From the NCBI GenBank assembly GCA_944548615.1, contig OX155978.1, positions 3,393,595-3,457,594 on the forward strand: 64,000 bases of DNA, given 5' to 3'. The position numbers were made by a program, and so were the translations under genes. Shown here piece after piece: positions 43,425 through 54,415 of this stretch. The notes below the pieces were generated by a model. The model saw only the letters and a list, made by a program, of their open reading frames with translations. It was not told the DNA's origin and made no database searches. The stretch's first letter is position 1, and each line of letters begins with the position of its first letter. Source of the DNA: Micropterix aruncella. Taxonomy: Eukaryota; Arthropoda; Insecta; Lepidoptera; Micropterigidae.

Positions 43425-44666
43425 GTGAAAGTCGTCAAGGCAAAACAATCTAGTCATGTAAAATCTTGGTTATCGAAAGGATTAAAAAAGTCTGCCAAAA
43501 ATCTGCGCTTTCTTCGATACTTTCGCAAATTTGAATGCAATAAATATGTTTTAGGGTACATAAATAGGTACGAAATGGTATATAGGCGAGTGATAAGAAA
43601 TGCTAAGAGAAACAGTATCAGAAAAAATATATTGAATTCCAAAAACAATTCTAAAGCACTATGGCAAGTCGTGAATGATAAACTGGGCAAAAGGAAAAAG
43701 ACTCATTCTAATATCACACTCAGTGTAAATAGTCACACTGTCGATAATCAATGCGAGGTAGCTAATATGTTTAATAGTATTTTTTCCCAAATCGGGCAAG
43801 TCATTAATTCTAACACGACACACAGTATTTGTTACAGCCGCCATATTTTCTTTATGCAACCAACCGATGCAGTTGAGATCACAAAAATTGTCAACTCAAT
43901 GAAAACCACAAAATCTTCTGGGATTGATGATATTACTATTGAAATAGTGAAACTTGCACTGCCTGTAATAGCCGACGTACTAGCTAACTTATTTAATATT
44001 TCTCTGAGAGATGGTGTTTTCCCGGAGCAATTTAAAATTACAAAAATTGTTCCATTATATAAAAAAGGCCCGAAAACTGATATTGCCAACTACAGGCCAA
44101 TAGCTCTACTGCCGGTTTTTTCAAAAATTCTTGAGAATATAGTTAATATCAGGTTAGTCAAATATATAGAAAATAAACACATTATATCAAAAACTCAATT
44201 TGGTTTTAGGAGAAATAAAGGGACAATAGATGCACTACATAATATTTTATCAACAATGTACAGTAATGTTGACGCGAAACTTTATTCAGGCACGGTCTTC
44301 TGCGATCTCTCAAAAGCGTTCGATATGGTGAATCACAATATGTTGCTTAGTAAACTCGACAAATACGGCATCCGAGGGAACAGTCTTAAGTGGTTCTACA
44401 GTTACCTATCAAATCGGAAACAAGTAGTACAACTTTGTAACTACGAAGGCGGATTATTAAAGAATGTAATGTCCAATGAGTGCGAAGTAAAGTGCGGAGC
44501 TCCACAAGGGAATATTCTGGGACCAACTCTTTTCCTTTTATATATAAATGACCTCCCAACTGCCTTAACACATTCCGAAGTAACATTATTTGCGGATGAC
44601 ACCAGCATAAACTATGCACATTCTAATATTGACCAAGTTGTTACCTTGCTGAATTGGTTTCACTAA
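43425..44666 (+). pseudogene. LINE reverse transcriptase, open 413-codon frame, truncated
   Basis: Fingers: 'TKSSGIDDITIEIVKLAL', 'DIANYRPIALLPVFSKILE' and 'QFGFRRNKGTIDAL'. Motif A 'FCDLSKAFDMVNH', motif B 'GAPQGNILGPTLFLLYIND', motif C 'LFADDTSIN', all catalytic aspartates present. The frame ends 25 residues after motif C at TAA, well short of a normal ORF2. The frame is clean across the RT, so the loss of the C-terminal part may be recent. Confidence 0.85.
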
Positions 44667-44884
44667 ATTGTTTTCAACCTTTTACGTTTTGATTATTAAT
44701 AGAAGAATTTGATCATTAATGAAGAATTCAATCATATCACGGCCAAATGTAAATGTAATACAACTGTCTATACAACTATGTATTAGTTTTTAGGACAATA
44801 AATTATTTGATTGATTGATTATGCCACCTTTAGTTTACTTGTTATAGTCTTTACTTGTTATTGAAAATCCTGTTTTTAAAATCA

Positions 44885-45150
44885 TTTATATACAAGCCCG
44901 GTGTGCATTTATATAACTTTTGAATCAAATTTCTTTGACCGCCTATTACTTAGTAGGCCCTAATCCCTATGATAAATGTATCCCTCATTATAATTAAAGC
45001 TCAAGCATGAAAGGGTCATTTAACGTTTCGGAGAGAAAAAATATATTATTGTAGGTAGTCCTAACTATATTTTCTTATTTAAGCTTACTTAGGCGTTGTT
45101 CGCATAAGTAAACCTTAATAGGAAAATAAAATTAGTGCTACCTAAAACTG
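44885..45150. repeat. About 250-bp repeat, first copy, with small MITE
   Basis: Parallels 45,465-45,735 ('atcaaatttctttgaccg', 'tattgtaggtagtcctaact'). At 45,051-45,146 'taggtagtcctaactatatt' and 'aaattagtgctacctaaa' are inverted repeats of about 22 bp, a roughly 95-bp MITE. Confidence 0.65.
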
Positions 45151-45464
45151 ATTACATAAAAGGTATTTTGAAAACCATCTTTTCAAGCCATCGATATATG
45201 ACCCCCTAGATAGGCATTTCGCGCTCGAAAATAACCACTTCAAAACCACTACTGAAAGCCGGCTAGTAGTAGTTTGGTCGCAGTCCGCTGGCAGAAAGAC
45301 GACCGTTTACGGTGTGAGAGCTGCCGTGAAGCATATTGGCGCGCTATTCTCTCACGTACTGTTTAATTTATTGCTCTCTCTGTCACATATTTTACGAGCA
45401 AAAGGTATGGAGCCAACTTATATGTATCTGAGGGCATATCTAGCTAATATATCTATGTTTTTAA
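45151..45464. other. Unassigned spacer between two repeat copies
   Basis: Contains a GC-richer piece with a 70-codon frame (45,314-45,526) that runs into the second copy. Not recognised. Confidence 0.35.
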
Positions 45465-45735
45465 GCATATTTGGGTACAAGCTCGAAGTGCATATAATAA
45501 ATCAAATTTCTTTAACCGTATATTAACTAGTATTCCGCAATACCAATAATAAATATATCGAAGTTAATTGACGTTCAGGAATAAAATGGCATTTTACAAC
45601 TCTGGGAAGAATTTATTAAAGTTATTGTAGGTAGCCCTAGGTATATTTTGTTATTAAAGCTTACTGAGTGGTTAATCACCTAAATAAACTTTAGTAGGAA
45701 AATATAATTAGGGCTACTTCAAATAAAAATTATGA
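45465..45735. repeat. About 250-bp repeat, second copy, with small MITE
   Basis: Second copy of 44,885-45,150, in the same orientation. Inverted ends 'gtaggtagccctaggtatat' and 'aggaaaatataattagggct' + 'act' at 45,628-45,733. Confidence 0.65.
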
Positions 45736-45848
45736 AAATTTACCAGAATTCCATCCGGAAAACAGCGAGAGAACAAACAGGTCGTAACAAGGAAAACTTA
45801 CAAGTACAAAAACGTTTAACGTCTTTTGGTCAACGTCACTACAGCATC

Positions 45849-46767
45849 ACACGATGGCGTAGTGGTTAGGTCGCCTGATCTTACATTGTAAGGTCCCGGG
45901 TTCGTGTCCCGGCTGGGTCACCATTTTCCGTTGGGATCAAATGAACGGAATTGCATTTTCAATTCTGTCGATCGAATGCAATAACAAGACACAACTAGAG
46001 TTGTCGACTACAACGGGCGAGCCCGTCACCTCAGGAAGTTTTAACGATTAGTCGGTCTATCTCATTGAAGTGAGCGCAGAAGACTTGGACAAAACAGTCC
46101 ACCGTCTATTTTCGCCACAAACCTGTAAGAAGCCAACGCCTTAACCACGAGATAGCCAGGAGTGTTACCCAACGGGCTTACACTCACGCCCTTACTTCCA
46201 TTTGCGACCAGATTACTCCAGTCTCTCGATTGGTTACGAGTTCAAGGTCGCTTGCGCGGTCGTCTCCCTTACGAAGCGGTGAAACGGTGTATGGTATACC
46301 GAATCTATCGCGGACCACGGCATCCTTTGCCCGGCTGGATAGCCGATGGTCGTTTCAAGAGCAGTGGCCGTAAGGTCCGCAACCACCCCCGCTCTATAGG
46401 AAACAGTACTGCTTCCAGACTCCCCCGACTGTTAGTCAGAGTGCGCAATCGATTGGCTTATGCCGCACGGTGCGCAGACCATCCAGGAGCGCCAGAAGGT
46501 TGATTCCTAAGGGAAATTAACCCTGAGGCCAGAGTCCTACCCAGGCTCGCACTTCATGCGCGGAGGCCATCGGATGGGTGTTGACCCGTGAGTGTGATCA
46601 ACCCTGAACATTAGCTCCCCAATAACAAGCCACACTTACACACATGTTACACGCACACATACATATAACACGTCATAGTAGGGTTGGTTGTAAGAGATTC
46701 TCATATGACAATAAACCTGCCCATTGTGACATTTTTACAATGAAGAGTATAATCAAACAAACAAACA
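45849..46767 (+). mobile_element. tRNA-derived SINE, split by family X
   Basis: A box TGGCGTAGTGG (45,855-45,865) and B box GGTTCGTGTCC (45,899-45,909), with the wording of a tRNA-like head, followed by 'accattttccgttgggatca'. The body continues after the family X insertion at 46,635 to a tail ending 'aatcaaacaaacaaac'. Inserted in the LINE between 'cactacagc' and 'tttcttgc'. It is a SINE head, not a functional tRNA gene. Confidence 0.82.
45994..46620 (+). mobile_element. Family X retroposon inside the SINE
   Basis: Flanked by AATAACAAGACACA (45,980-45,993) and AATAACAAGCCACA (46,621-46,634), a 14-bp target duplication with one mismatch. Starts 'actagagttgtcgactacaa' and ends 'attagctcccc'. 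A 113-codon frame (46,162-46,503) parallels that of the 18.5-kb copy. Confidence 0.9.
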
Positions 46768-46904
46768 AGCTTTCTTGCTCCTAGAATGGCTAGCATTATT
46801 AATAAACACATGTTGGTAATCAATAGGAAACCAATAGCAAAATGATTGTGGCTACTTAACTTTGTTAGAAAAGAGACGGAAACACATGGCAATATTCAAA
46901 TAAT

Positions 46905-47503
46905 ATTTTTAAGCTATTGCATAGCTTTTATCGCGGGCCTAGCTAGGCCAGCGCGGCGACCGAATGAAGAAATTTCTTAATGAAAATTAATGATTTTAAA
47001 CTGATAATTACGTCTAAACGAGTACTGCTTACGATTCGAAAAAAAATATGTTAAACAAGAATACTTTCCTAATATTCTTAGCTTTGAATATTTTAGATTT
47101 TATTTATATTACATAGTATAATAATTTGTGAAATTAGGTCTAACCGAACACAAAAACGACTACTACGCAAATACTATCTGGCGTATTATTATGAAACCTG
47201 CACCATTTTAAAGATAATTTAATTATCTATCTTTTTATCTACGACTTTTTTTCGAATAATCCGTTTTTTTGCTTTATCGAATAAAAAATTCGCTCGCGGC
47301 GCTTTATTAGAAGAAGTTTAAATTATTCCGAATCATTTGCGGCTGCGGTAGCAACGTTTCAATAATTTCAACGTTTTCCGATAGATCGCTGTTAGTTATC
47401 TGATATGAGAAAAAATAAAATAAATAAATAATTATAATTGCATAAGTTGTTAAAAATGCTATGCAATATCTTTACCGTATTTCTTTTTTGGTGTGCCACA
47501 CGT
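46905..47503 (+). mobile_element. Family H repeat, copy 3
   Basis: Starts 'aagctattgcatagctttta', ends '...gtgtgccacacg'. The hairpin region (47,290-47,390) is more damaged than in the other copies, and the right end is altered ('accgtatttcttttttggtg'). Inserted in the LINE 3' UTR. Confidence 0.85.
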
Positions 47504-47770
47504 ATTTCTTTTTTGGACGCATATTTATATTTATTCTATTTAATTATTTTTTGTATTATTTCTAATTATAATTATTATTTATTATTACATATTGTTATTT
47601 AGTGTTTATATATAGTTGTGAAATAATTATCTACTAAAAGCTTATTCTTTAATATAATTTAATTCAGAAATTTTGTTTTAGATGATAATGATTTTAATGA
47701 ACATTTTTATTATTGGTATTCTCCTTAGAACAGGCTCTGTCTAGTTAGGAGAGGCACAAAATATGTCCCT

Positions 47771-48009
47771 TCGGCTACGCAACGACCAAATTTGGTTGCA
47801 CATCAGAACACCGTTGACTACGTAACGACCAATATTGGCGGCTTGCTCCCGGAGCGTACAGTAATATTATTTTCTAATTCGAACGCATACTAAAAATCAT
47901 ACCTAATATCCCATTATTACCATAGATACATAGACGGCCGCTAAAATAATTTCGCGCGTTATTTCGCGGATGTTTCTGGTAAAATTCCATTGTCAAATAA
48001 CATATTTTT
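47771..48009. other. Unassigned stretch
   Basis: Contains two 'ggctacgcaacgaccaa' / 'gactacgtaacgaccaa' phrases (47,773 and 47,816) in near-tandem. No gene recognised. Confidence 0.4.
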
Positions 48010-48375
48010 TTTTTTTTTTAGAAATCATAAAAAAATTATTGGTTTTATGAGCTAATATCTAAATATTTTTGTATGTAAATAAGCAAAACGAAATATTACT
48101 TTTGATAGAGAATCTAATAAAGATCACGATAGTATTTATAATTTTTAAATAGTTAGAAATGCCGAGTTTTTTTCACTTTTTTTACTTTCTCATATTTATT
48201 AATAATTATCTAAATATTTTACTATTAATTTAATTATTATCTAAATTTTAATATTTTCTATACGAAATTTCAATGTGATCATTGCACAGTTATTATTTTA
48301 ATGATTGCTATAGTAGTTCCATAGTTATACTATTTTTTGTCGAACGCGGCGATATTGCAAGAAATTCTGCCATGA
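48010..48375 (+). repeat. Dispersed repeat R, copy
   Basis: Matches 9890-10,215 and the reverse of 27,745-27,960. Right edge 'cgcggcgatattgcaagaaa'. Confidence 0.7.
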
Positions 48376-48424
48376 AGTTAATTTCAAAATAAATAAAATA
48401 AAATAAATAAATAAATAAAATGAA

Positions 48425-48832
48425 TTTTTCAGTTCAGAAAAAGTACAAACGACGAATGTGCCCTGCGGAACGGCTAAACCTTGTGTTATAATACAAACAC
48501 GCACAAACGAAACATAAAGTTGCCGATACCGGCACGTTCCCTTATAAACCGGCTTTGGGGGAAATTGTATATCTCGCTGTACGTGTGTGATGAAAAATTG
48601 GACTGAGATATCTTCCATTCCGGCAGACAGAATAACATCTGGGAAGGGATTCCAATTTACATATTTCATAGTGTACCTTTCGGGGTCCGACACGGAGCCC
48701 GCGGGCCGCAATACGTCCCCCTGACGCGACCAAATATGTCTCCACAGCCATATTATAGAATCTAATGTATAGTATTCAATAGTAGTATTAGCTATACGAA
48801 CGTAGGTTATACGCTCGCTATAATATTATATA
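48425..48832 (-). CDS. Unrecognised open frame of about 135 codons
   Basis: Reading leftward from about 48,832 the frame is open past the track's 48,711 start: 'RIANTTIEYYTLDSIIWLW', 'VSDPERYTMKYVNWNPFPDV', 'MEDISVQFFITHVQRDIQF', 'YRQLYVSFVRVC'. No ATG in good context at the start, so if real it would be an exon or a cut element ORF. GC content is higher than the flanks. A second frame (48,542-48,751) overlaps it. I recognise no domain. Confidence 0.3.
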
Positions 48833-48840
48833 GAAAAATG

Positions 48841-49955
48841 TGTATAAAAATATTCAAAAATTATATAATACCTATATATATTTTTAATAATAATATATAT
48901 TATAATATATTAAAATAATAATTTAATTATAATATAATACATTCTAGCTACAAGCACAATTCAGTACGAATAATGATAAATTCACAGGGCTTGACATTTA
49001 TAGTAGAAACAAAATTAGCTCTAAATCGGCAGTACGAACCGAACCGCCCTTGAAGCTGCAGCGACAACTGCCAGTAATTATTGATTTGTAATATGTATGT
49101 ATAAATATAATATAACTTATATATGTATACCCATTTACTTACTTTGAATTTATGTTGTATAAGTTAATATGTTTGCGGTTAACTCTACAACTTTTGCGGT
49201 CATGTGATTAATAAATATTTACGGATGTATTGTATTTTTTGTTTCATAATTTAGTTTGTAAAATATTTTTCAAATAATTTCGAACGGCGTAAGTTATAAT
49301 CGGCTTAAGAACATGTTTTTTTTAATAATTATGTATCTAATTATAAGTTCATGCTGTTATTATCAGTTCATGCTGTTCATGAATAATCATATTAATTATA
49401 ATTATAAGTTCATTCATAATCGCTTAGAAATTCCAGACGCGCGATATTAAAAGGCACGTCAGATTTTTGTCATCAGAACTTAGCCTTACTCAAACCCGCA
49501 ATCGTGGTTCGCTCAGTCACTAAAATGTATATGTCCCTATGCCCGCCATGCGTGAAATGGAAAAGGATTTATCCAATTCCTAATTCGGCGGATTACACGC
49601 GTTTATTACTTCGCGGCTATTGTTTCGACCAGTGTGTTGGGGGCTTAACGCGATTATAAAGCCCCTTCTCACAGCGGCGAAGAGCTCACATGAAAAAAAA
49701 GCACGGCCTTTGGTGTCAGCGGGTACAAATGATTTATTCATATGCGGCTAAAACGGCGACACCTGCCATTTTGCGGTTTTTATTTCCCTTTTGGTCTACC
49801 CGAAGCAACTTTTCGTGACATTCGATAGAAGTTAACGCCCTTTAGTTTAGTCGTGAAAATAGGTCCTTTTCAATTAATTTGCCATTCTATAAAAGAAAAG
49901 AAAAAGGGGACTGTTGTGGACTGAGCTAAATGTAAGCTAACATCTATATGGTACA
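48841..49955. other. Unassigned stretch, possibly low-copy DNA
   Basis: AT-rich to 49,430, then mixed composition. No coding frame of note and no repeat shared with the rest of the window was seen, so this is one of the few stretches that may be host DNA. Confidence 0.35.
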
Positions 49956-49959
49956 TAGA

Positions 49960-50250
49960 CCACAAATATTTCATAGATAACGAAATAAAAATAATTATAA
50001 ATTCATTCGTTTACTTTCTGTAACGGCAGTCGTGTTTTATTCATTGTATATTTTACTTGGTATTATTTTTTTTATATTTACTTAACGGGTGTCAGTTTTT
50101 CGCATTAAAACTAACCACCAAAGTTAAAGCATCTGAATCTAACACGGCACGAAATGTGTTCAAATTTATTCGGACGAGTTAAGTTCGATAGGTAGTTTTT
50201 ATCGACGATCATTCGTTTCATATTTCGCTCTAACGGTCCCAATATATACA
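49960..50250 (+). repeat. Relative of the long-TIR element at 26-27 kb
   Basis: 'gcattaaaactaaccaccaa', 'gtgttcaaatttattcggac' and 'tagtttttatcgacgatcat' match 26,080-26,170 and 27,050-27,090. Here they are contiguous, without RT debris. Confidence 0.65.
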
Positions 50251-50613
50251 ATTTTATATTAAAATCGGGCCCAATATATGGAAATTTATATAACGCCGCT
50301 ATATAAAAACCAGCGAGCCCAGCAATGGTATATCGTCCTTTTAAAGAGTGGATTTATTCGAATTTCAAATCGAATTTTCGGTATGTCATTCCGCATTTAA
50401 GAGACGATTCATTGTGATTTTGTAAATTATTTTTGCTTTAATTTGTCTTTAATAAAGACATTTTATTTTGGTTTCCAAAAGCATACGCTTTGTTTTTGAG
50501 ATGTGGATGAAGGGCGATCGTTCGCTAGCGATAAAGGGATCCCATTAAACCTACATTGCTTTATCGAAACTGGTGCTCATCCAGGCATACTTCTCATTTT
50601 AAAAAAGCATTTC

Positions 50614-50984
<371 letters not shown>

Positions 50985-51029
50985 TATCTGGTCTGTGTAG
51001 AACAGGAGCGTCTCCACGCTCTAATAATA

Positions 51030-53033
51030 CTAAATTACACAATGCACTAACTCCATTTCGTCCATACTCTAATAAAGAACCCCCTACATTATCCAAAAAT
51101 CATCCGGTAGAAATTTTTATTACAATTTTATTAAACAAAGTAACACAACCATCTTTTCTAAATAACCTCAAACCAACATCAAACTTATCAGTGGATGAAC
51201 GTGCAGCTCTTGACAGTCTTAGCCAGAATACCAGCATCGTCATTTTGCCGGCTGATAAAGGTTCCACTACTGTCATACTTAACAAAACTGACTATGTGAC
51301 TGAAGGCTTGAGGCAACTTAGGGATGAAACATTCTATAAAAAACTATCCAGGGATCCAAACAAAAAATTTGCAGTAAAAATAAAAAAATATATTGAACAA
51401 AATAAATCAAATGAAAAATTATCAGAAGAAGATGTCAAAACTTTAATTCCAGATCCTATTCGAACTCCAAATTTTTACTTATTACCAAAAATTCACAAGC
51501 CCAATAATCCTGGACGACCTATAGTCGCAAGCTTTAACTCTCCGACAGAAAGAATTTCGGCTTTTGTAGATCATTTTTTACAACCATTTGTTAAAAATCT
51601 AAGTTCTCATATTAAAGACAGCTATCATTTTATTGATATTTTAAAAAATACTGTAATTCCAAAGTCAGATGACCTATTGTTTGTTACTATTGACGCCACA
51701 TCTCTGTATACTAATATTCCACATAATTTAGGATTGGAAGCCATTTCTCATTTTCTCGATGATAGACCACATCCTCAAATACCGTCTACAGATTTTCTTT
51801 GCAAATTAGCCGAATTTGTCTTGACGTGTAATGCTTTTACTTTTGAAGATGAATTTTATCTTCAAATTAAAGGAACTGCTATGGGCACTCGAATGGCACC
51901 TTCGTATGCTAACCTTTTTATGGGTTTATTAGAGTAAATTTTCTTAAAACTCAAAATTTAAAACTCATTTTATGGTATAGGTTTATTGACGACATAATAA
52001 TGATTTGGCCACACGGACAAGTTACGTTAACAACCTTTCTTGACGACCTAAATAATTTTGGACCTTTAAATTTCACTCATACAGTTTCTAAATCACAAAT
52101 TACTTTCTTAGATGTTGATTTGATCATTTCCGATGGTACAATTAAAACGGCAATCCATATTAAACCTACAAATCAGGAACAGTATCTACACTTTGATAGC
52201 TGTCATCCATTCCATACTAAAAGATCCATTCCCTATTCAATGTCCATTCGCGGACACCGTTTGGTTAACAACAAGGAAAATTTAGATAAATATCTCATTA
52301 ACCTGAAAAAATCTCTTCTGGAAAGAAATTATCCTGCTTCCTCTATTAGAAAAACATATTCTAAATTCTGAAGTAAAATATACACCAAGCCCCAAAATAT
52401 CTTCAAATTTAAATATAATGTTTCTCAGCACCACTTATTTTCCCGGAGCCGAGAAACTGCGAGATATATTAGCTGATTTATTTCCTATTATTTCTCCACC
52501 AAAGATCTCTTAGATTTACCACCAATTCTATCTTTCCGCAGACCACCTAATATTAGATCAATATTAAACAAAACAAAAAATAAACAAAATTTCTCTGTTG
52601 GTAATAATAACTTGGGTCTTCAACCTCGTGGTCGTCCACGTTGTAAAACTTGTCCTCTGTTATATCAAAGTCCTTTTTTTCCAGTCCAAATACTACTAAT
52701 AAATACAGGGTTCCCTTTCATTGCAGTTGTTATTCAAAAAATATAGTGTATCAGCTTCTGTGTAAGACTTGCAGTGCTTTTTATATCGGCGAAACAACCA
52801 CACCACTTAATATTAGACTAAATAATCATAGGGCCAGTGTAGGAAATGAAAGCCAGCTCCCAATATCTTTGCATGCCAGGGCACATAATTTAACTTTTGA
52901 TCAATGTTTTAAAGTTAAAATAATAAAGTGCCTTGGTGATAATGAAAAAGAAAGGGATGTCAAATCTTGGGAAATGGCTTTTATTTATATTTTAGGCGCT
53001 TGCAAAGGTTCGGGTCTCAATACACAAAATTAA
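51030..53033 (+). pseudogene. PLE reverse transcriptase/GIY-YIG ORF, broken
   Basis: RT signatures '[16 protein letters not shown]', '[16 protein letters not shown]', motif A '[13 protein letters not shown]', motif B '[14 protein letters not shown]' and motif C 'YRFIDDI' are all readable, as is the GIY-YIG part 'IVYQLLC...AFYIGETTTPLN'. Breaks: in-frame TAA at 51,935, a stop at 52,369, shifts between 52,371 and 52,650, and a shortened linker near 52,495. About 90% like the intact copy at protein level by eye. Confidence 0.9.
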
Positions 53034-53222
53034 TGTGGTTTATTCAATCAGGTTTAATACTCATCAACTGCTTTTTATTTTTTATTTATAATCATTCATT
53101 AAAAATAATATTTTTCACGGTCGGTTATGATATACTTTAGCTGGATCGTGTAAAATATTATTAATCATTTCTATTGGTTCGATTTCTTGAATTGAAATTT
53201 TCAAGGAATTGTTCGATCTCAG

Positions 53223-53270
53223 AAATGTCATTTATCTTGACAACGGTTTACACCGAAATAAAGAAACAAC
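53223..53270 (+). ncRNA. Hammerhead-ribozyme-like motif, diverged copy
   Basis: 'atttatcttgacaacggttt' + 'acaccgaaataaag' lines up with the motif in the minus-strand copies. Stem II is CGGT/ACCG here and CGGC/GCCG there, a paired change. The core has A for G at the 'GACGA' position (GACAA), so this copy is probably inactive. Confidence 0.4.
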
Positions 53271-53474
53271 ATTTTTCATTAATCATTAGGTTTTAGATAT
53301 ACTAACCGCCTATTCCTTTCCAGCATAAAAGAATAGAGAAGAAAAAAAGGCGTGGAGTCGCTCCTGGTTTACACAGACCAGATAAGTCTCCTTTCATTTA
53401 TTTTATACGTTAATTTATTTAGTATTAATACATAATTTCAATTTGAAAATAATAATTTACACTTATACTAATCA

Positions 53475-53907
<433 letters not shown>

Positions 53908-53997
53908 ATATTTGATTGTAAATGTGTAAATTATTATTTTTTCAAATTGAAATTATGTTTATTACTAAATAAATGAAATGATAAAATAATGAAAGGG

Positions 53998-54040
53998 CAC
54001 TTATCTGGTCTGTGGTGACCAGGAGTGACTCCACGCCTTA
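53998..54040. repeat. PLE terminal block with two small hairpins
   Basis: 'acttatctggtctgtggtga' + 'ccaggagtgactccacgcc' holds CTGGT...ACCAG and GGAGT-g-ACTCC stems. The same block is at 50,983-51,020, 53,345-53,392 (reverse) and 57,480-57,522. In the other copies the second stem reads GGAG-cgt-CTCC or GGAG-cga-CTCC. Confidence 0.75.
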
Positions 54041-54182
54041 TTCTTCTCTTCCTTCAGCGCTTGCTAGGTGTTTCCTGCTGTGGTATTTCAAAATGGCAGC
54101 GGTAACACAACAATGCGAGACGAGAATGAATGCTGGAAAATAATAGGCGATTAGTGTTTCTTAAATATTAATGATTGTTATA

Positions 54183-54232
54183 AAATGTATATCAATATTT
54201 CGGCTCAGCCGTCGTCAAGATATGTGACATTT
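54183..54232 (-). ncRNA. Hammerhead-ribozyme-like motif in the PLE 3' UTR
   Basis: Minus strand: AAATGT-cac-ATATC (stem I 5' strand), TTGACGA core, CGGC-tga-GCCG (stem II), AAATATT (short stem III and cleavage side), GATATACATTT (stem I 3' strand). Stem I pairs over 11 bp with a 3-nt bulge. PLEs are known to carry hammerhead ribozymes. Deviations: U in place of the conserved C before UGA, and the GAAA overlaps stem II. An identical copy is at 57,665. Confidence 0.5.
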
Positions 54233-54415
54233 CTGAAATCGAACAATTCGTTGAAAATTTAAATTCAAGGAATCGAACAAAAAGAAATGGATTAATAATA
54301 TTTTACACGATTTAGTTAAGGTACCATAACCAACCGTGCAAAACGTTATTTTAAATGAATGATTATAAATTAAAATAAAAAGCATTTGATGATTATGATA
54401 ATATGATAAACCTTA

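Larger units (their letters stand above)
42166..44820 (+). mobile_element. LINE with endonuclease and RT, lacking the ORF2 C-terminus
   Basis: Order: an ORF1-like end at 42,190-42,408 ('LFQHSTFIKNLSN'), an endonuclease start at about 42,590 ('SLSIFYQNINSIKNKL'), endonuclease body 42,682-43,086 and beyond to 43,312, RT 43,425-44,666, then a short 3' UTR with 'ggacaataaattatttgatt' and GATT repeats to 44,820. Several shifts and stops separate the frames. The thumb and post-RT region are absent between 44,666 and the 3' UTR, so part was deleted. A 14-bp direct repeat ('aattacctaagaga') marks the left edge (42,169 and 42,190). Confidence 0.85.
45765..47770 (+). mobile_element. CR1-group LINE 3' end, interrupted twice
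   Basis: Three pieces line up with 32,920-33,440. 45,765-45,848 ('ccggaaaacagcgagagaac' to 'tcaacgtcactacagc') joins 46,768-46,904 ('tttcttgctcctagaatggc' onward). After a family H insertion, the 3' UTR resumes at about 47,510 and ends with 'cttagaacaggctctgtcta' near 47,760. The uninterrupted order is known from the 33-kb copy. Codons are degenerate. Confidence 0.82.

Noticed and set aside
45849..45925. tRNA gene
   Set aside because: A and B boxes are present, but the sequence continues into a SINE body with a tail, and the minus-strand relative at 11.7 kb has the same body. No cloverleaf with a proper acceptor stem was seen.
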